Below are positions 24,015 to 34,561 of a stretch of DNA of 64,000 nucleotides, piece after piece. This stretch comes from Dendrocalamus latiflorus. Lineage: Eukaryota > Streptophyta > Magnoliopsida > Poales > Poaceae. Both the position numbers and the translations under genes were made by a program. The DNA is taken from assembly GCA_017311315.1 (NCBI GenBank), contig CM029631.1:5549360-5613359 (forward strand), given 5' to 3'. The notes under the pieces were generated by a model. The model saw only the letters and a list, made by a program, of their open reading frames with translations. It searched no databases and had not been told where the DNA came from. Every line of letters begins with the position of its first letter. The first letter of the stretch is position 1.

Positions 24015-24509
24015 CTACTCGGCAATGGCGCCGAGATCCGGCACGAAGTCCCGCCCCCGGCTGCTGCCCCTCCGCGACCTCCGGCACCCCTTCCCGCTGC
24101 TCCTCCCTGCGGCGGCGCCTCCGCCGCCGGCGGCCGCCTCCGGGAACACTAGCGGGCCGTCGTGGTCGCCCACCAGCGCGGCGCTGGCGCGGACCGCGAG
24201 CGCGGCCATCTCCTCCGCCTGCAGCGGCCGCCGCCGCATCGCCGAGGGCAGCACGAAGTACAGCTGCCCGGGCTGCAGCTCCTCGTCCGGCGCCACCGCC
24301 GCCACCGCCCCGCCGAGCTCCAGCCCGTCGGCGCTGCACAGGAAGCACGCGCACGCCGCCTTCACCGCCTGCGACGCCCGGGTGCCCCCCGGGAACCGCC
24401 GCAGCGAGCCGTCCGCGAGCACCACCCTCGCCGCCGTCGCCTCCCCCGCCGCGGCGCCCCCCGTCACCGTCGCCACCGCCGTCGCCTCGCAGGAGTTGCA
24501 AGCACCCAT
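24015..24509 (-). CDS. PADRE (DUF4228) domain protein
   Basis: Single exon, 164 residues, very GC-rich. The start MGACNSCEAT carries the Gly2 and Cys4 of a likely N-myristoylation/palmitoylation signal, typical of this plant family and suggesting membrane attachment. The PADRE/DUF4228 core spans about residues 27-112: ARVVLADGSLRRFPGG, then CFLCSADGLELGG, LQPGQLYFVLPSAMRRRPL and a helical AEEMAALAVRASAAL. An Ala/Gly-rich and Arg/Ser-rich tail ends FVPDLGAIAE. Family members are often induced by pathogen and abiotic stress; their biochemical activity is not settled. The frame is open to an ATG at 24770, but the MGxC start and the TATA box at 24640-24653 favour 24509. An inverted repeat arm lies 25 bp past the stop codon. 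Confidence 0.85.
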   Translation of the reverse strand: MGACNSCEATAVATVTGGAAAGEATAARVVLADGSLRRFPGGTRASQAVKAACACFLCSADGLELGGAVAAVAPDEELQPGQLYFVLPSAMRRRPLQAEEMAALAVRASAALVGDHDGPLVFPEAAAGGGGAAAGRSSGKGCRRSRRGSSRGRDFVPDLGAIAE

Positions 24510-24639
24510 CGTATGATGTACTATCTGTTCACACAGATCGAAGTATGTTTTATCGTCAGCTCGAGCTGCGCTCGCGCGCCGGGACGCCGGGGATCGAGGC
24601 GGTGGTTTTGCGTGGAGTGAGCTACCCCGAGCCGTGCGC

Positions 24640-24653
24640 TTATATATATATAG
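24640..24653 (-). promoter_or_regulatory. Probable TATA box of the PADRE gene
   Basis: The minus strand reads CTATATATATATAAG about 131-144 bp upstream of the ATG, in a GC-rich setting, giving a 5' untranslated region of about 100 bases. Confidence 0.6.
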
Positions 24654-25766
24654 CCGAGGGGGACGCGTCGGGTAGCGTCGCCGCGAGGGGAGGGAGGGAC
24701 TAGAGGGAGGATGCCAACCTGGAGGTTGTTGGGGACAGCTTGCATGTACGCGCGCGTAAATGTGTCTCACTGTGCAGTGTAGGGCCGTGCGCTAGTACTA
24801 CTACTGAAGCTGGCTCTTTCTGCCTAGATGGCACATCGCCATGGTGGGCCCCACCTTTCAGTGTTGACGTGTCGTGTCCCCCGTTCTAATTCACCATTCA
24901 ATTCGATCTCCGTTACGAGCTTGTTCTTCGTGCATGAGAAACACAGGTAAAAGTGCAAGTCCTGGCGCGAGCTGAAGTATACTAGATTACATGTATATAT
25001 ACCCTGGGATCGTGCAATGGGTTTTTGGCGAAAAGCAATTGATCACGTGTGGATGTTGATCGTGATCTTCTGGGCAAAAACGGCGCTTAATCTATTGAGA
25101 GCCAGAGCCCTTGGAAGCAAGGAAATGGCGAGGAAGAACCCAATGGGCAAAGGAGATCATTGCGGGAGGGGGCCGCATACACGCAGGATCACAAATCGGC
25201 GGAGGAACCGCCAAAGGTGTCTTGTACATTGTCAGATATCTACAGCCAGTCCTGACCCTGCCCTGCAATCTGCAATCGCTCATAAAAGCTCTGTTTTTTA
25301 ATGGTTGATAGTTTTTATCTACGACTAATGATTTTAAGTTGTATTTTTTGAGATGGTGACGGACAACGCACATGGTCTTGAGCTCGAGAAGCTTTTTGTA
25401 GAAACGCCTTCGAGAAGTTGTTTGGAGAAATCACCTCGTTTATTTCAGCATTTGGAGAAACTGAAACAAAAAACCAAAAAAAGGGCTAAATCATCGTCCA
25501 TACGTGCGTGGGCGCCACGTTATAACTCAACCAGAATGAAATGGATTAATCGAAGAAAAAACTCAAAACTCTCACGAATAATACTACTAGTAAGAGAAAA
25601 GTAGCCGGACGAGCCCATGCTTGGTCATCATTGGCACTGGCCTGCACGAATTGAATGGATGGGTGAACAAACGCAAGGACGCACGCTCAGCTTTGTTGTG
25701 TCCGTCCGGATCGCAGCATTTCTTCCTCCCCCGTCTCTCTCCGATCCGAGCGACGCATCTAGCCAC
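24654..25766. other. Intergenic, no supported gene
   Basis: Upstream flank of the PADRE gene, then unrecognised sequence. Small frames only. Confidence 0.4.
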
Positions 25767-26010
25767 GGGTCTGTCTGGTAACAGCTGCGATTTATAACTT
25801 TTAACTAAAATTTTTAAATTTTAGTTGTTTACATTATATATTACGGAGAGACAGGTACTTATTTGTAATTTTAGCTGGTACAGATATTGGGCTTTTAACG
25901 TATAGATCGTTTAACTTGTAGACCCCATCTTGAGAAAATACTCCGTTTAAAAGTTAGGTACTGTAGCAAAAAGCCAAAAGCCACTAGTTTCGGAGGAAAA
26001 AAACAGGCCC
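25767..26010 (+). mobile_element. MITE-like repeat, family B copy 4
   Basis: The best-bounded copy: GGGTCTGTCTGG at the left and AAACAGGCCC at the right, complementary to the GGGCCTGTTT that opens copy 1. It shares accccatcttgagaaaatac and aaagttaggtactgtagc with the family. I found no convincing target duplication. Confidence 0.55.
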
Positions 26011-26415
26011 AAATCTTCCCGGCCTCGATCGTTCCTACTCTCATACTCGCGTAAATGCGCCTATTGAAGGAAACATCAAGCCATACAGTGTCCGAGTGCC
26101 GACCCATCATCGCCATTGCTGGTGCTGAGCTCGGCAAATGAATTCAGTTCAGTATCCAGTTCATGATCATCTTCACCATTACTCTCTGGCTGGATCCATC
26201 ACAAGATTGGCCAAATGGCAAACAGGAGGATGTTAAAAATGGACAGTCCGTTGTTTCGTTACGTGTCCTGACGCATGGGGTAATTTGTAGTGCAAGCAAG
26301 CAGGAGAGATTGACGAAGTCATTCGATCATTTCCCCTTTAGAATAACTCTGCTCAGTGTTAGCGATATCGAGTACTGCCGAGCGTATTGGTAAGATACGA
26401 ACACGTCTATTCCTG

Positions 26416-27034
26416 TGACTCTAGCACCTGCCGTTTGGCTAATTTTCTTATATAGATAAGATAGCTTCTTTGTATAGATAAGATTGCCATCTTACTAATT
26501 GATTTAGCTATTATCTTCCTATGTAATCCGGTTGTAATCAACGGTATGTATATCTATAAATACATAGGAAAGCAATACCCCTATGTGTGGCGATTCTCTC
26601 AACCTCTCTCTTTCTTCACCTTTTCATATGGTATCAAAGATAGTTCTGATCTTCTTCGCGTCGCGTCGATCTTCCCTGCCACGCGCCATGTTTACCTCTG
26701 AGCCACCCCCAGCTTCCACACTCGTCTGTACCCTATCCACCAACACCGCCGGTGCCGCCAACACCTCCATCATAACCCTTCCTCCATCGCCAAGCGTATT
26801 GCCTACGACCACGTCTGCCTCCGTGAATCTAACACTTACTGTTTGGCTAGTTTCCTTGTATAGATAAGATAACTTCCTTATATAGTAAGATTATCATTTT
26901 ACCAATCGATTTAGCTGTTATCTTTTCATGTAATTTGGTTGTAACCAATGACATGTGTATATATAAATACATAGGAAAGCAACATCTCTTAGTACGGCGA
27001 TTCTCCCTCACCTCTCTCTTTCTTCACCTTTTCA
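26416..27034 (+). mobile_element. TRIM (terminal-repeat retrotransposon in miniature)
   Basis: Two 211-bp direct repeats (26416-26626 and 26824-27034) flank a 197-bp internal region. Shared landmarks are TTTGGCTA, tatagataagataa/gct, taaatacataggaaagcaa and tctttcttcaccttttca. A primer-binding-site-like tggtatcaaaga starts two bases after the first repeat. The internal region could encode only a short Pro/Thr/Ser-rich peptide. No matching 5-bp target duplication was found (tcctg versus cactc), so outer boundaries may be slightly off or a flank was lost. Confidence 0.8.
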
Positions 27035-30000
27035 CACTCAGCTCAGTACTCTGCACCAAACACATTTGCAAGGCCGTGAAACCATGCAGTGCCAGGCTTG
27101 TTGTCAAACGACTAGATTTTTTTATGTCTTTGCCCCGGCGACATTTGTTCTATTTAATTAACTCTGTCGACCCATCATGCAGCCTTGCTCCAGAGTCCAA
27201 GTCTAAACATTCAGAGGAAAGGTTCCTCTTGTTTGGCAGTGCGCGATCACGCAGAATCTACTGCCAGCCCGTCGCTGCTCTCGGATGAACAGACACCGGA
27301 GGGACAAGCAAATTCTCGCCCTGTTTTCCTCATGTGCCGGATCCAACTTGTCCTTGTACCCTTGTGAAGAATCAGAATACCCTAGCTAGCTAGCTTGTTG
27401 ATAAAACCTGTCACTCTATCAGATCAAAGCTCTCGGATAAGCGGAGGAGGACGAAAAAGGCAGATTAAAACGGTTGGTTCACGGCCAGTCGTGCAGTATT
27501 TAACAAAGATTGGATCGGTTATTCTTATGCAAAGCCGCTGTGCGAGGCCGGGGAATCGTTTTCGTTCGTTGCCGTGTGGTTTCGATGCGATTCGACTCTT
27601 GCATGTGTGTTATCTGAAGCCTTTTTTTTTCTGTGGATCTTTCGGGTTCTTGCTGCGGCTGCGGGGCGCAGTTGTACGGGCTATGCCAATATTTGCAGAA
27701 GGCTACCTGCATGATTGAGTTGCGCATTCGCATCGCATGTCGGCAGTTTGTCGAGAAAGAAAACAAAACGAAGAGTTAATTAGTTCTAGTTTTCTTTAAA
27801 GGTATTTCTAAAAGTGGGAAAACATAAAGAGCATTTTTTTTTGGTGTATGGTGTGATAATGTAGCCATCTGTTCGAGGTCTTGTAGTATTCTGAATCGAG
27901 ATAATTTGTTCTTTTTTCTTTTTTAACGAAAATAATAGAATGATTATTACTGGAAGGTGCTACCATAATCATATATTGCCAGTTAGAATGTGCATGAGAA
28001 AAGGCTATGCGCCATGGTGGCAAAGCACTTAAGTGCAGTGGTTGATATCGCGAGTTTGAACCTGAACTCCTATCTTAATTTAAAAAGGCAAGCAATTCGT
28101 CTCACACGTTCTAGTTTTTCTTAGTACAACGTACGCGAAAATCACACTGTGCTAAATATAAAGTAGCCATAAGACATCACAAACCGCATCTAACTCTACC
28201 AGAGACAGAAACCCAGGGGGCTGATCAATTGAAAAAAGAAATTCAAGCTCAAATTCAGTATGTATCGCCATCTTATACGAGTGTGTCCATCCGATCTCAC
28301 CGAAAGTTGGTGGCAATACTAATTCCCCCATAATGATTGGAGGTGGTCACTCTGCTCTTTCCTGGAAACGAAACGGCACAACTCCTGTTCCAGCCACGCA
28401 AATGCAAGCCGATCTGATGCAAACAGTGGCCACTTTGTACACTGCAAAGTGCTAGCTATGTACGTACAGCTACTCCTCCTCCAAATAATTTGCGCCATTT
28501 TTGCGCCCCGTCTCTTAAAGGCGTTTGGCTAATGTCCATCTCCACGATATCAGGGGTACAAATACGGTTGTTGATTAGCTCCGTGGTGCGAGTAAGTACC
28601 AGCAGCGTTGGAATGTCTCCCTCAAAGCGCCATCGATGCCCTGTGCAGTTACGCAATTTGAGGTTTGAGTCCAGCCGAGCAAATGTGACCATGCCCATCG
28701 TGTCGATCGATGGGAGAAAGGTGTAGTCCATATGCGGTAGCTTCTACGAAGACGATCCACCGCTGCACAATTTCGATCTCACATGTTCTCATGGTCTCAC
28801 CCGTTTGTTTCTAGTTAGACGCGCCCGATCTTGCGGTACTCTTTCCAAGGAATACAGTCGAGAATGTGCCCGTCCCAGATCAAAATCCGATTTCAGGGAA
28901 GGGCTATGTGGCATGCTAAGTACAGCTTGGAGCATCAACGGAGTAGCAGTGTGGTCACATATAGCCATAGGCTCACACAGTGACACTATTGGGTAAAGGA
29001 TGGAAACATGAGCAGCCAAGAAATTCTTCTCCTTGAATGAAAACAACAGCTGGATCCTCCACCAAATCACAGAACCTCCCATGCCCATCAACTCTTTTTT
29101 CCCTTTCTTTTCTCTCTCTAGAAAAGTCGACGTCGGAGGCAGAGATTAATCAGAGACGACTCTCGGAGGAGCTAGTGGCTCGTCCAAGTCCAGGCGCCGA
29201 CACAAGATCCAAGCGGGTGAGTTGTTCGCGGAGGATGCGTGCACTGCCGCCAACGTGGGGCTCGACGCTCCAGCGATCCGCAGACAAATGCACAGCACAC
29301 GGTGGCACTTCCCTCCCTTCTGAACGTGTAGATCTCCTACCCCGCGCTGCAACCTGCATATGTGCAGCGCACATGCTCCTCTCCTCTGCATTCTAGCTCC
29401 TGTCTGACCCGGTTTGTTTTCAAATGCGTCTGGCCAGCTGCATAATCGGAATCCTGCCTGTTAGATTAATACGTGCTCATAATTACTTGCCTGTGACTAG
29501 CTAGCGTGAACATTGCCCAATGATCGGTTCGGTTGGATGCATGCAATGGATGGATCTGTGCACGTCCCTCCCTTCCCAATCATACGGAGGGGTGAGGACC
29601 GAGGACTCTTGTTTTCTCCTTGTTTTGTTTTGTTTTGCGCTTTGGATTTCAATTTTGTTGGTTGGGTGTTTTGGTTTCTTGCAGGTTTTGTCAGTATTTC
29701 TGTGCGTTATTTGTGGGGCCGAGCGGTTTAGGCTCTGCTCCAAACGGCTTCAATTTTTGTTTTTTCTTTCAGCTTATTTAAATTGAAAGTTACTTAGAAC
29801 ACATCGATTTCTAATTTCGGTTTTTTTGGTTATCTTTTCCTTTTTATTATTCCTTTGTATTGTCTGTGACGATGTAACGGTTTTTTCTTACTTTTTTAAA
29901 AATTTAATTGAATGACTAAAAAAGATAACAATTATTATAATATAATTTTAATAAAATACTAATAGCTAAAGTCATAAAATAGAAATTTAAACTTTTCGGA

Positions 30001-30223
30001 ACTGCCCTTAATTGGCGGCGGATGTGAGAGTTGATGCTGCTGTTGACACTTTCCCGAGCTTTCTCAAGCCTGTGCAGGCTGTGCTGTGCAGCTACGGAGG
30101 GGACGATGCTACAGTGTTGAGTTTATGTATCTCTCCAGTTTTTTTAAGGTCAAATCAACAGGCCCCGTAATTGGTTTTAGCCTATAGTATATAGTATCCT
30201 TTGAACAAAATAGTACGGTGGTA
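27035..30223. other. Intergenic, no supported gene
   Basis: It includes an unidentified coding-like remnant (28456-29091, minus), a TTTTG microsatellite near 29622 and AT-rich sequence. Nothing else is recognisable. Confidence 0.4.
28456..29091 (-). pseudogene. Unidentified coding-like remnant
   Basis: Two open stretches in the same frame (29091-28789 and 28731-28456) are separated by two stop codons. Their composition resembles a real protein (for example ILYPIVSLCEPMAIC and TMGMVTFARLDSNLKLRN), but I recognise no family. It could be a decayed gene of a grass-expanded family or chance. Confidence 0.2.
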
Positions 30224-30231
30224 TTTACACG

Positions 30232-30523
30232 CTGGGGCGAAGCTAGAATTTAGACATGGAGAGTCAAACATATGATAATATTTTTTGTCAAGAAAGTGAC
30301 AATCTAAAAAATATATAACAATACAAAAAGGTTACATTTCTATTAATTTAAATTTAGCTTTATACCTACCAAAAATATTATAGATGTCAATAATTTAATC
30401 AAAAGCGAACTTCCCTCACTCATGAGGAGGCTAAATAAATGCTTTATAAGATAATTACTAAAATACTTAATGGCTAATCAACAGAAAAAAAAACAACAGG
30501 GGGGGTGGCCCTGCTCGCCCCTG
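30232..30523. mobile_element. hAT-like MITE (family C)
   Basis: A 292-bp element. The left end CTGGGGCGAAGCTAG and the complemented right end CAGGGGCGAGCAGGG form inverted termini. It is flanked by 8-bp repeats tttacacg (30224-30231) and tttgcacg (30524-30531), seven of eight matching. The termini resemble those of the gene-capturing hAT at 46773-48575. Interior AT-rich, non-coding. Confidence 0.65.
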
Positions 30524-30531
30524 TTTGCACG

Positions 30532-31028
30532 ATATGATGTTGCGGTATTTTCTAATCGCTGAAAATCAAACTCTCTTCTGATTGAATTATCTAAACTAGC
30601 AAGATAGTCCGTGCATTTACACGAATAGATTTATTATAATTCTTCTACAGGCAAAAATTAGGTGGTTTAGAATATCTAATTATCTATTAAAATCATATAA
30701 TTGTATAATATGTGAGATATGCATTTTTTAGTACGAGCATTTGAAGTAATAATAGGATTTTGAAGACAAAACACATATTGAGGGAACGTAATTGAAATTA
30801 TAGCATTTGATTTAAAAAATCAATTTGAGCCAAATACATTTTGTGGACCCTTAAAAAGTAATATTCAAATATTTCTTTCATGGAGAAATAGCTCGATTCA
30901 CACTCTATGAGCTTGACATTGAGTCTGGAAAGTCTACGGTAACTCCTACTTGGCTACTCTAGAAGCTGACCAGGCCACGGCAAACATGAAACAAAATTTC
31001 AATTATTGCGTCTCTCTCTATTTCTTAG
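30532..31028. other. AT-rich intergenic, nothing recognised
   Basis: No frame with coding character and no repeat boundary that I can define. Confidence 0.4.
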
Positions 31029-31297
31029 GTCCTGCTCAAAATAGGTTTTTTTAGTGGCTTATAGTTGAAAAGCACTGTAGCTAACTGCAAAATATTGTAC
31101 TTAACGGAGGCTTATTTAGCATAATTAAATTTAAAAAATTTAAAATAGAAAAAACATGTTAGCCCATCACATATAATGCAAACAAATACAAGAAAAAAGA
31201 ACAGGAAAAAAGTTTATAAAAAAGCAAAAAGTATAAAAAACGAAATTTATAAATAATGCAAAATAAGCCAGAAGCTCAAGCCGAAATGAGCGGAGCC
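31029..31297 (+). mobile_element. MITE family D, copy 1
   Basis: Matches the reverse complement of 34051-34306 over its length. Landmarks are ggcttatttagcataattaa, tgttagcccatcac, and ataagccagaagc near the right end. The ends carry the inverted motif GGCTTAT / ATAAGCC. Confidence 0.6.
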
Positions 31298-31725
31298 TGA
31301 AGTTCACATTTCCATCCAATGGGCACATGAGAGTTCTACATATTTTTTTATTTGTATCAAAGTTGCCCGTGTAATTTATCTCCAACCTGATTTACGTTCA
31401 TTTCCACTTTTCCAGTAACGGTTCTCTCCATGTCGTCCAGTCGTCCTATACGATTTCCTTATCGATTTGGAATTAATTAGAATAAGCCAATGCATATGAG
31501 CGATGTTTTTTTTCTTCTTTTTCTTGAATTCAGTGCTGCTAAGATTGACATGACGCCTCTCACGGGAATGTGCATCGGCCGTGCAATTGTCCAGCCTAGT
31601 TTTTTTATCATCATCTCACCGTTTAAAGGGTACGCTTGGATGAATCTCATTTTTTAAAAATTATAAATCTTAAAGCAAATTAATTAATATTAGGTAAGTA
31701 TAGACCTTTCTAACTAAACAACTAA

Positions 31726-32605
31726 GGGCATCTCCAGCAGGAGCCCTCAAAACAGACCCCCTACTTTTAATTTGAGGGCTCCCTCTACTTTTGAGGGCCC
31801 TGTTTTCTGGGCTGTACTCTAGCAGGAGCCCTCAAAACAGGGCCCCTACTTCTCAATTCCCTCTATTTCCTCACACACTATATGCATATGTATGAGATAA
31901 AAGCACAATACACAATAAAATATTTATGATTTCAAAATGAGGGACAATATTTAAATTTATAAATTCAAATACGAATATTCAAATTTAAATTCAAATTTGT
32001 TTCGAATTTTATTGTTCCAAATTTAAATTCAAATTTGTTCCGAATATTCAAATTTAAATTCAAATTTGTTCTGAATATTCAAATTTCAATTCAAATTTGT
32101 TTCGAATATCCAAATTTGAATTTAAATTTGTTCCGAATATTCAAATTTAAATTCAAATTTGTTCCGAATATTCAAATTTAAATTCAAATTTGTTCCGAAT
32201 ATTCAAATTCAAATTCAAATTTGTTCCAAATATTCAAATTTAAATTCAAATTTGTTTCGAATATTCAAATTTGTTCCGAATATCCAAATTTGAAATTAAA
32301 TTTGTTCCGAATATTCAAATTTAAATTCAAATTTATTCTGAATATTCAAATTTGTTTCGAATATTCAAATTTAAATTCAAATTTGTTCTGAATTTAAATT
32401 TGTTTCACTCGTACGGGAAAAAACGAGGAAAGCTGAAAAATGAGGGCCAGAGTAGGGGCCCCATAGGAATGAGGGCTGAAGGGGGGATTTAAGGGGCCCC
32501 TCAAATTTGAGGGCTCTAGTAGGGGTCCTGCTGGACCTCTATTTTTGCCTCAAGCCCTCAAATTTGGTTTTGAGGGCTCAAGTAGGGGCCCTGCTGGAGA
32601 TGCTC
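31726..32605. mobile_element. Tourist-like element with an internal minisatellite
   Basis: 880 bp. The termini GGGCATCTCCAGCAGG and, complemented from the right, GAGCATCTCCAGCAGG are inverted repeats, and a TAA target duplication flanks them (31723-31725 and 32606-32608). Subterminal GGGCCC / agccctcaaa motifs recur several times at both ends. The centre is an AT-rich 31-bp tandem array. No coding capacity. Related by termini to 34658-35343. Confidence 0.85.
31960..32410. repeat. 31-bp AT-rich minisatellite
   Basis: About 13-14 units of gaatattcaaatttaaattc followed by aaatttgttcc, with point variants (Ttcc/Ttcg, ttaaa/tcaaa) and some shortened units. Units are contiguous, with no spacers. 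Confidence 0.85.
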
Positions 32606-32608
32606 TAA

Positions 32609-33423
32609 TAGACTGTATATAACTCTAACTACATCTAACCAATCTAGATTGTTATAATTTGAATCCACCGTAAATCAAGGTGTAGATCTTTTTTACTCCA
32701 ATAATGTTGTAATTTGTAGGCTTTGAGAAGGAACGTGGTGGTGGTTAATTTTTTTATTATTTTGACAATATAATATAATAGATGGAAACTGATGATTAGT
32801 GCTAAGAAAAAGGTAAATATGCTATAAATTCCGAAAAAGATCAATTCTAGCAATTAATTTGATGAAACCTAATTTTAAATGCTTAGATTTGATAGTTGGA
32901 TAGCGATATAAGAATTTAAAATAAGTCACAAAAAAGGAAAATTTGTAGCACTTAATTTGATGGACCCTAATTTTAAATACTTAGATTTAATAGTTGGCTT
33001 ATAGATATATTAATTTGATAAAAAAGATAAGAGAATGTGTAAATTTGACAGGCACACATAGGGACAAAAATTCTCAAAATAAATTGCACTAATTAAATAT
33101 GAAATAAAAAAATCCGAAATTGATAGAGATTTCAAAATAAATTACATTCATTAAATATGAAATAAAATACACCAAATTTATTTTGTTCGCGGAATAGGGA
33201 TTTCAGTATTAGGAATTTGTAAATGAACTTTTATATGCATACTGTAGCACACTATACCACACAATTACGCGTGCTACTGGCTAGTTGCTAGTTGGAATAT
33301 AAAACTTGTATTTTGATTAATCTCCATGTATTTCTTTAAATCAACATGCGGCATGTTGGTTGCATGACGGCCTAGGCACCTCAGTGTTGCTGGCTCCCGA
33401 CGCCCAGTAATGTGTGGACATCG
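32609..33423. other. AT-rich intergenic, nothing recognised
   Basis: A diverged direct repeat (atttgatgaaccctaattttaaa type, about 32855 and 32955) is the only structure noticed. Confidence 0.4.
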
Positions 33424-33860
33424 TCGAGCCCGCAGGTCCAAGTGCCAGGTCGAGCTAGGCTTGCTCTGGTACTTTTAAGACGTGCCTAGCGATAGGAAGA
33501 TTTCACTTCTAGCTGTAAGGATGCATTGAGCTATATCAAATTTCTGCTGCCACGCGCCTCGTCGACACGTTACTAAGGCGCTTCCCGCTGGGCCATGCCT
33601 GCAACCCGGCCTCGTTGTGTGCTGCTAACCTCTTGGTCCGTGACTGGGCCGTGGCCTGGTCCGAATCTGCAATTATCAAACATGTCGTGCAGACAGTTGG
33701 CGACACATATCCTCTCCAGCCGCAAATCACAAACCATTTTGATATTCATGATAACCCATTCGCTTGAAAAGTCTAAAAAAATTTCATAATAATTATTAAA
33801 TTAGAAAAAATTCTAGAAACCCCCTTGTTAATCGAGGGAGAAAAAGATCTATACCACTTA
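33424..33860 (+). repeat. 437-bp direct duplication, copy A (empty site)
   Basis: Starts tcgagcccgcaggtcc and ends tctataccactta. Nearly identical to 34562-35687 once the inserted element there is removed. The single TAA at 33516-33518 is the unoccupied target site. Coding potential is not evident. Confidence 0.9.
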
Positions 33861-34050
33861 TTTCAGCAGGACCTGACTATAATGGTGCAGATTAATCATA
33901 TATAGATATATTACAACAGTTACAATGTATAACAAATGCAACTATATTTTTCAAAGACATGAAAAATATGTTACAATATAATTGCAGAGGGTTCCGCTAG
34001 TGCTATTAATTTCAAGCATGTTTGATAGATTAATTTCAAGCCCTGATCAA

Positions 34051-34306
34051 CTCGGCTTCGGCTTCTGGCTTATTTTTCACTATTCATAAGTTTCGTTTTT
34101 TTTCTGAACTTTTGGCTTTTTGTTGAGCTTTTTTGCCGGTTCTTTTTTCCCGTATTTGTTTGTATTATACGTAATGGGCTAACATATTTTTTTATTTTTA
34201 ATTTTTTTAAATTTAATTATGCTAAATAAGCCTCTGTCAGCTACAGTGCTTTTTTCAGCCAGCTACAGTGTTTTCAGCCATAAGCCACGAGCTTTTCAGC
34301 CGAACC
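34051..34306 (-). mobile_element. MITE family D, copy 2
   Basis: Inverted relative to 31029-31297. Left CGGCTTCGGCTTCTGGC and right GCTTTTCAGCCGAAC form imperfect inverted ends. Lies between the two copies of the 437-bp duplication. Confidence 0.6.
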
Positions 34307-34561
34307 GATCACCACCATAGAAACATCTTTTCTGGTCACTGAAAATGACACATTTCCTTAAGCTGCTGCAGTTAGGGTCTGTTTTTATTAGCTTTTCAAC
34401 GGTTTTTATTTCTCTCAGCAAACGCTGTTCATTAAACTAATAATCTGCAGTCTAAAAGAACATGTGGAGCTTTTCTAAGTTTTTCAGCATAGTTTGTTGG
34501 TCATGTTCATTTAACAGAACGATGTAATTTATACTATCACATCTCGTAAAATATAGAGTCT

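Noticed and set aside
23927..24703. 258-codon plus-strand frame
   Set aside because: Antisense shadow of the PADRE gene; Arg/Pro-rich composition without family resemblance.
31960..32410. CRISPR-like array
   Set aside because: Repeats of about 31 bp are contiguous with no unique spacers, and the context is a plant MITE; it is a minisatellite. The same applies to 40588-40755.
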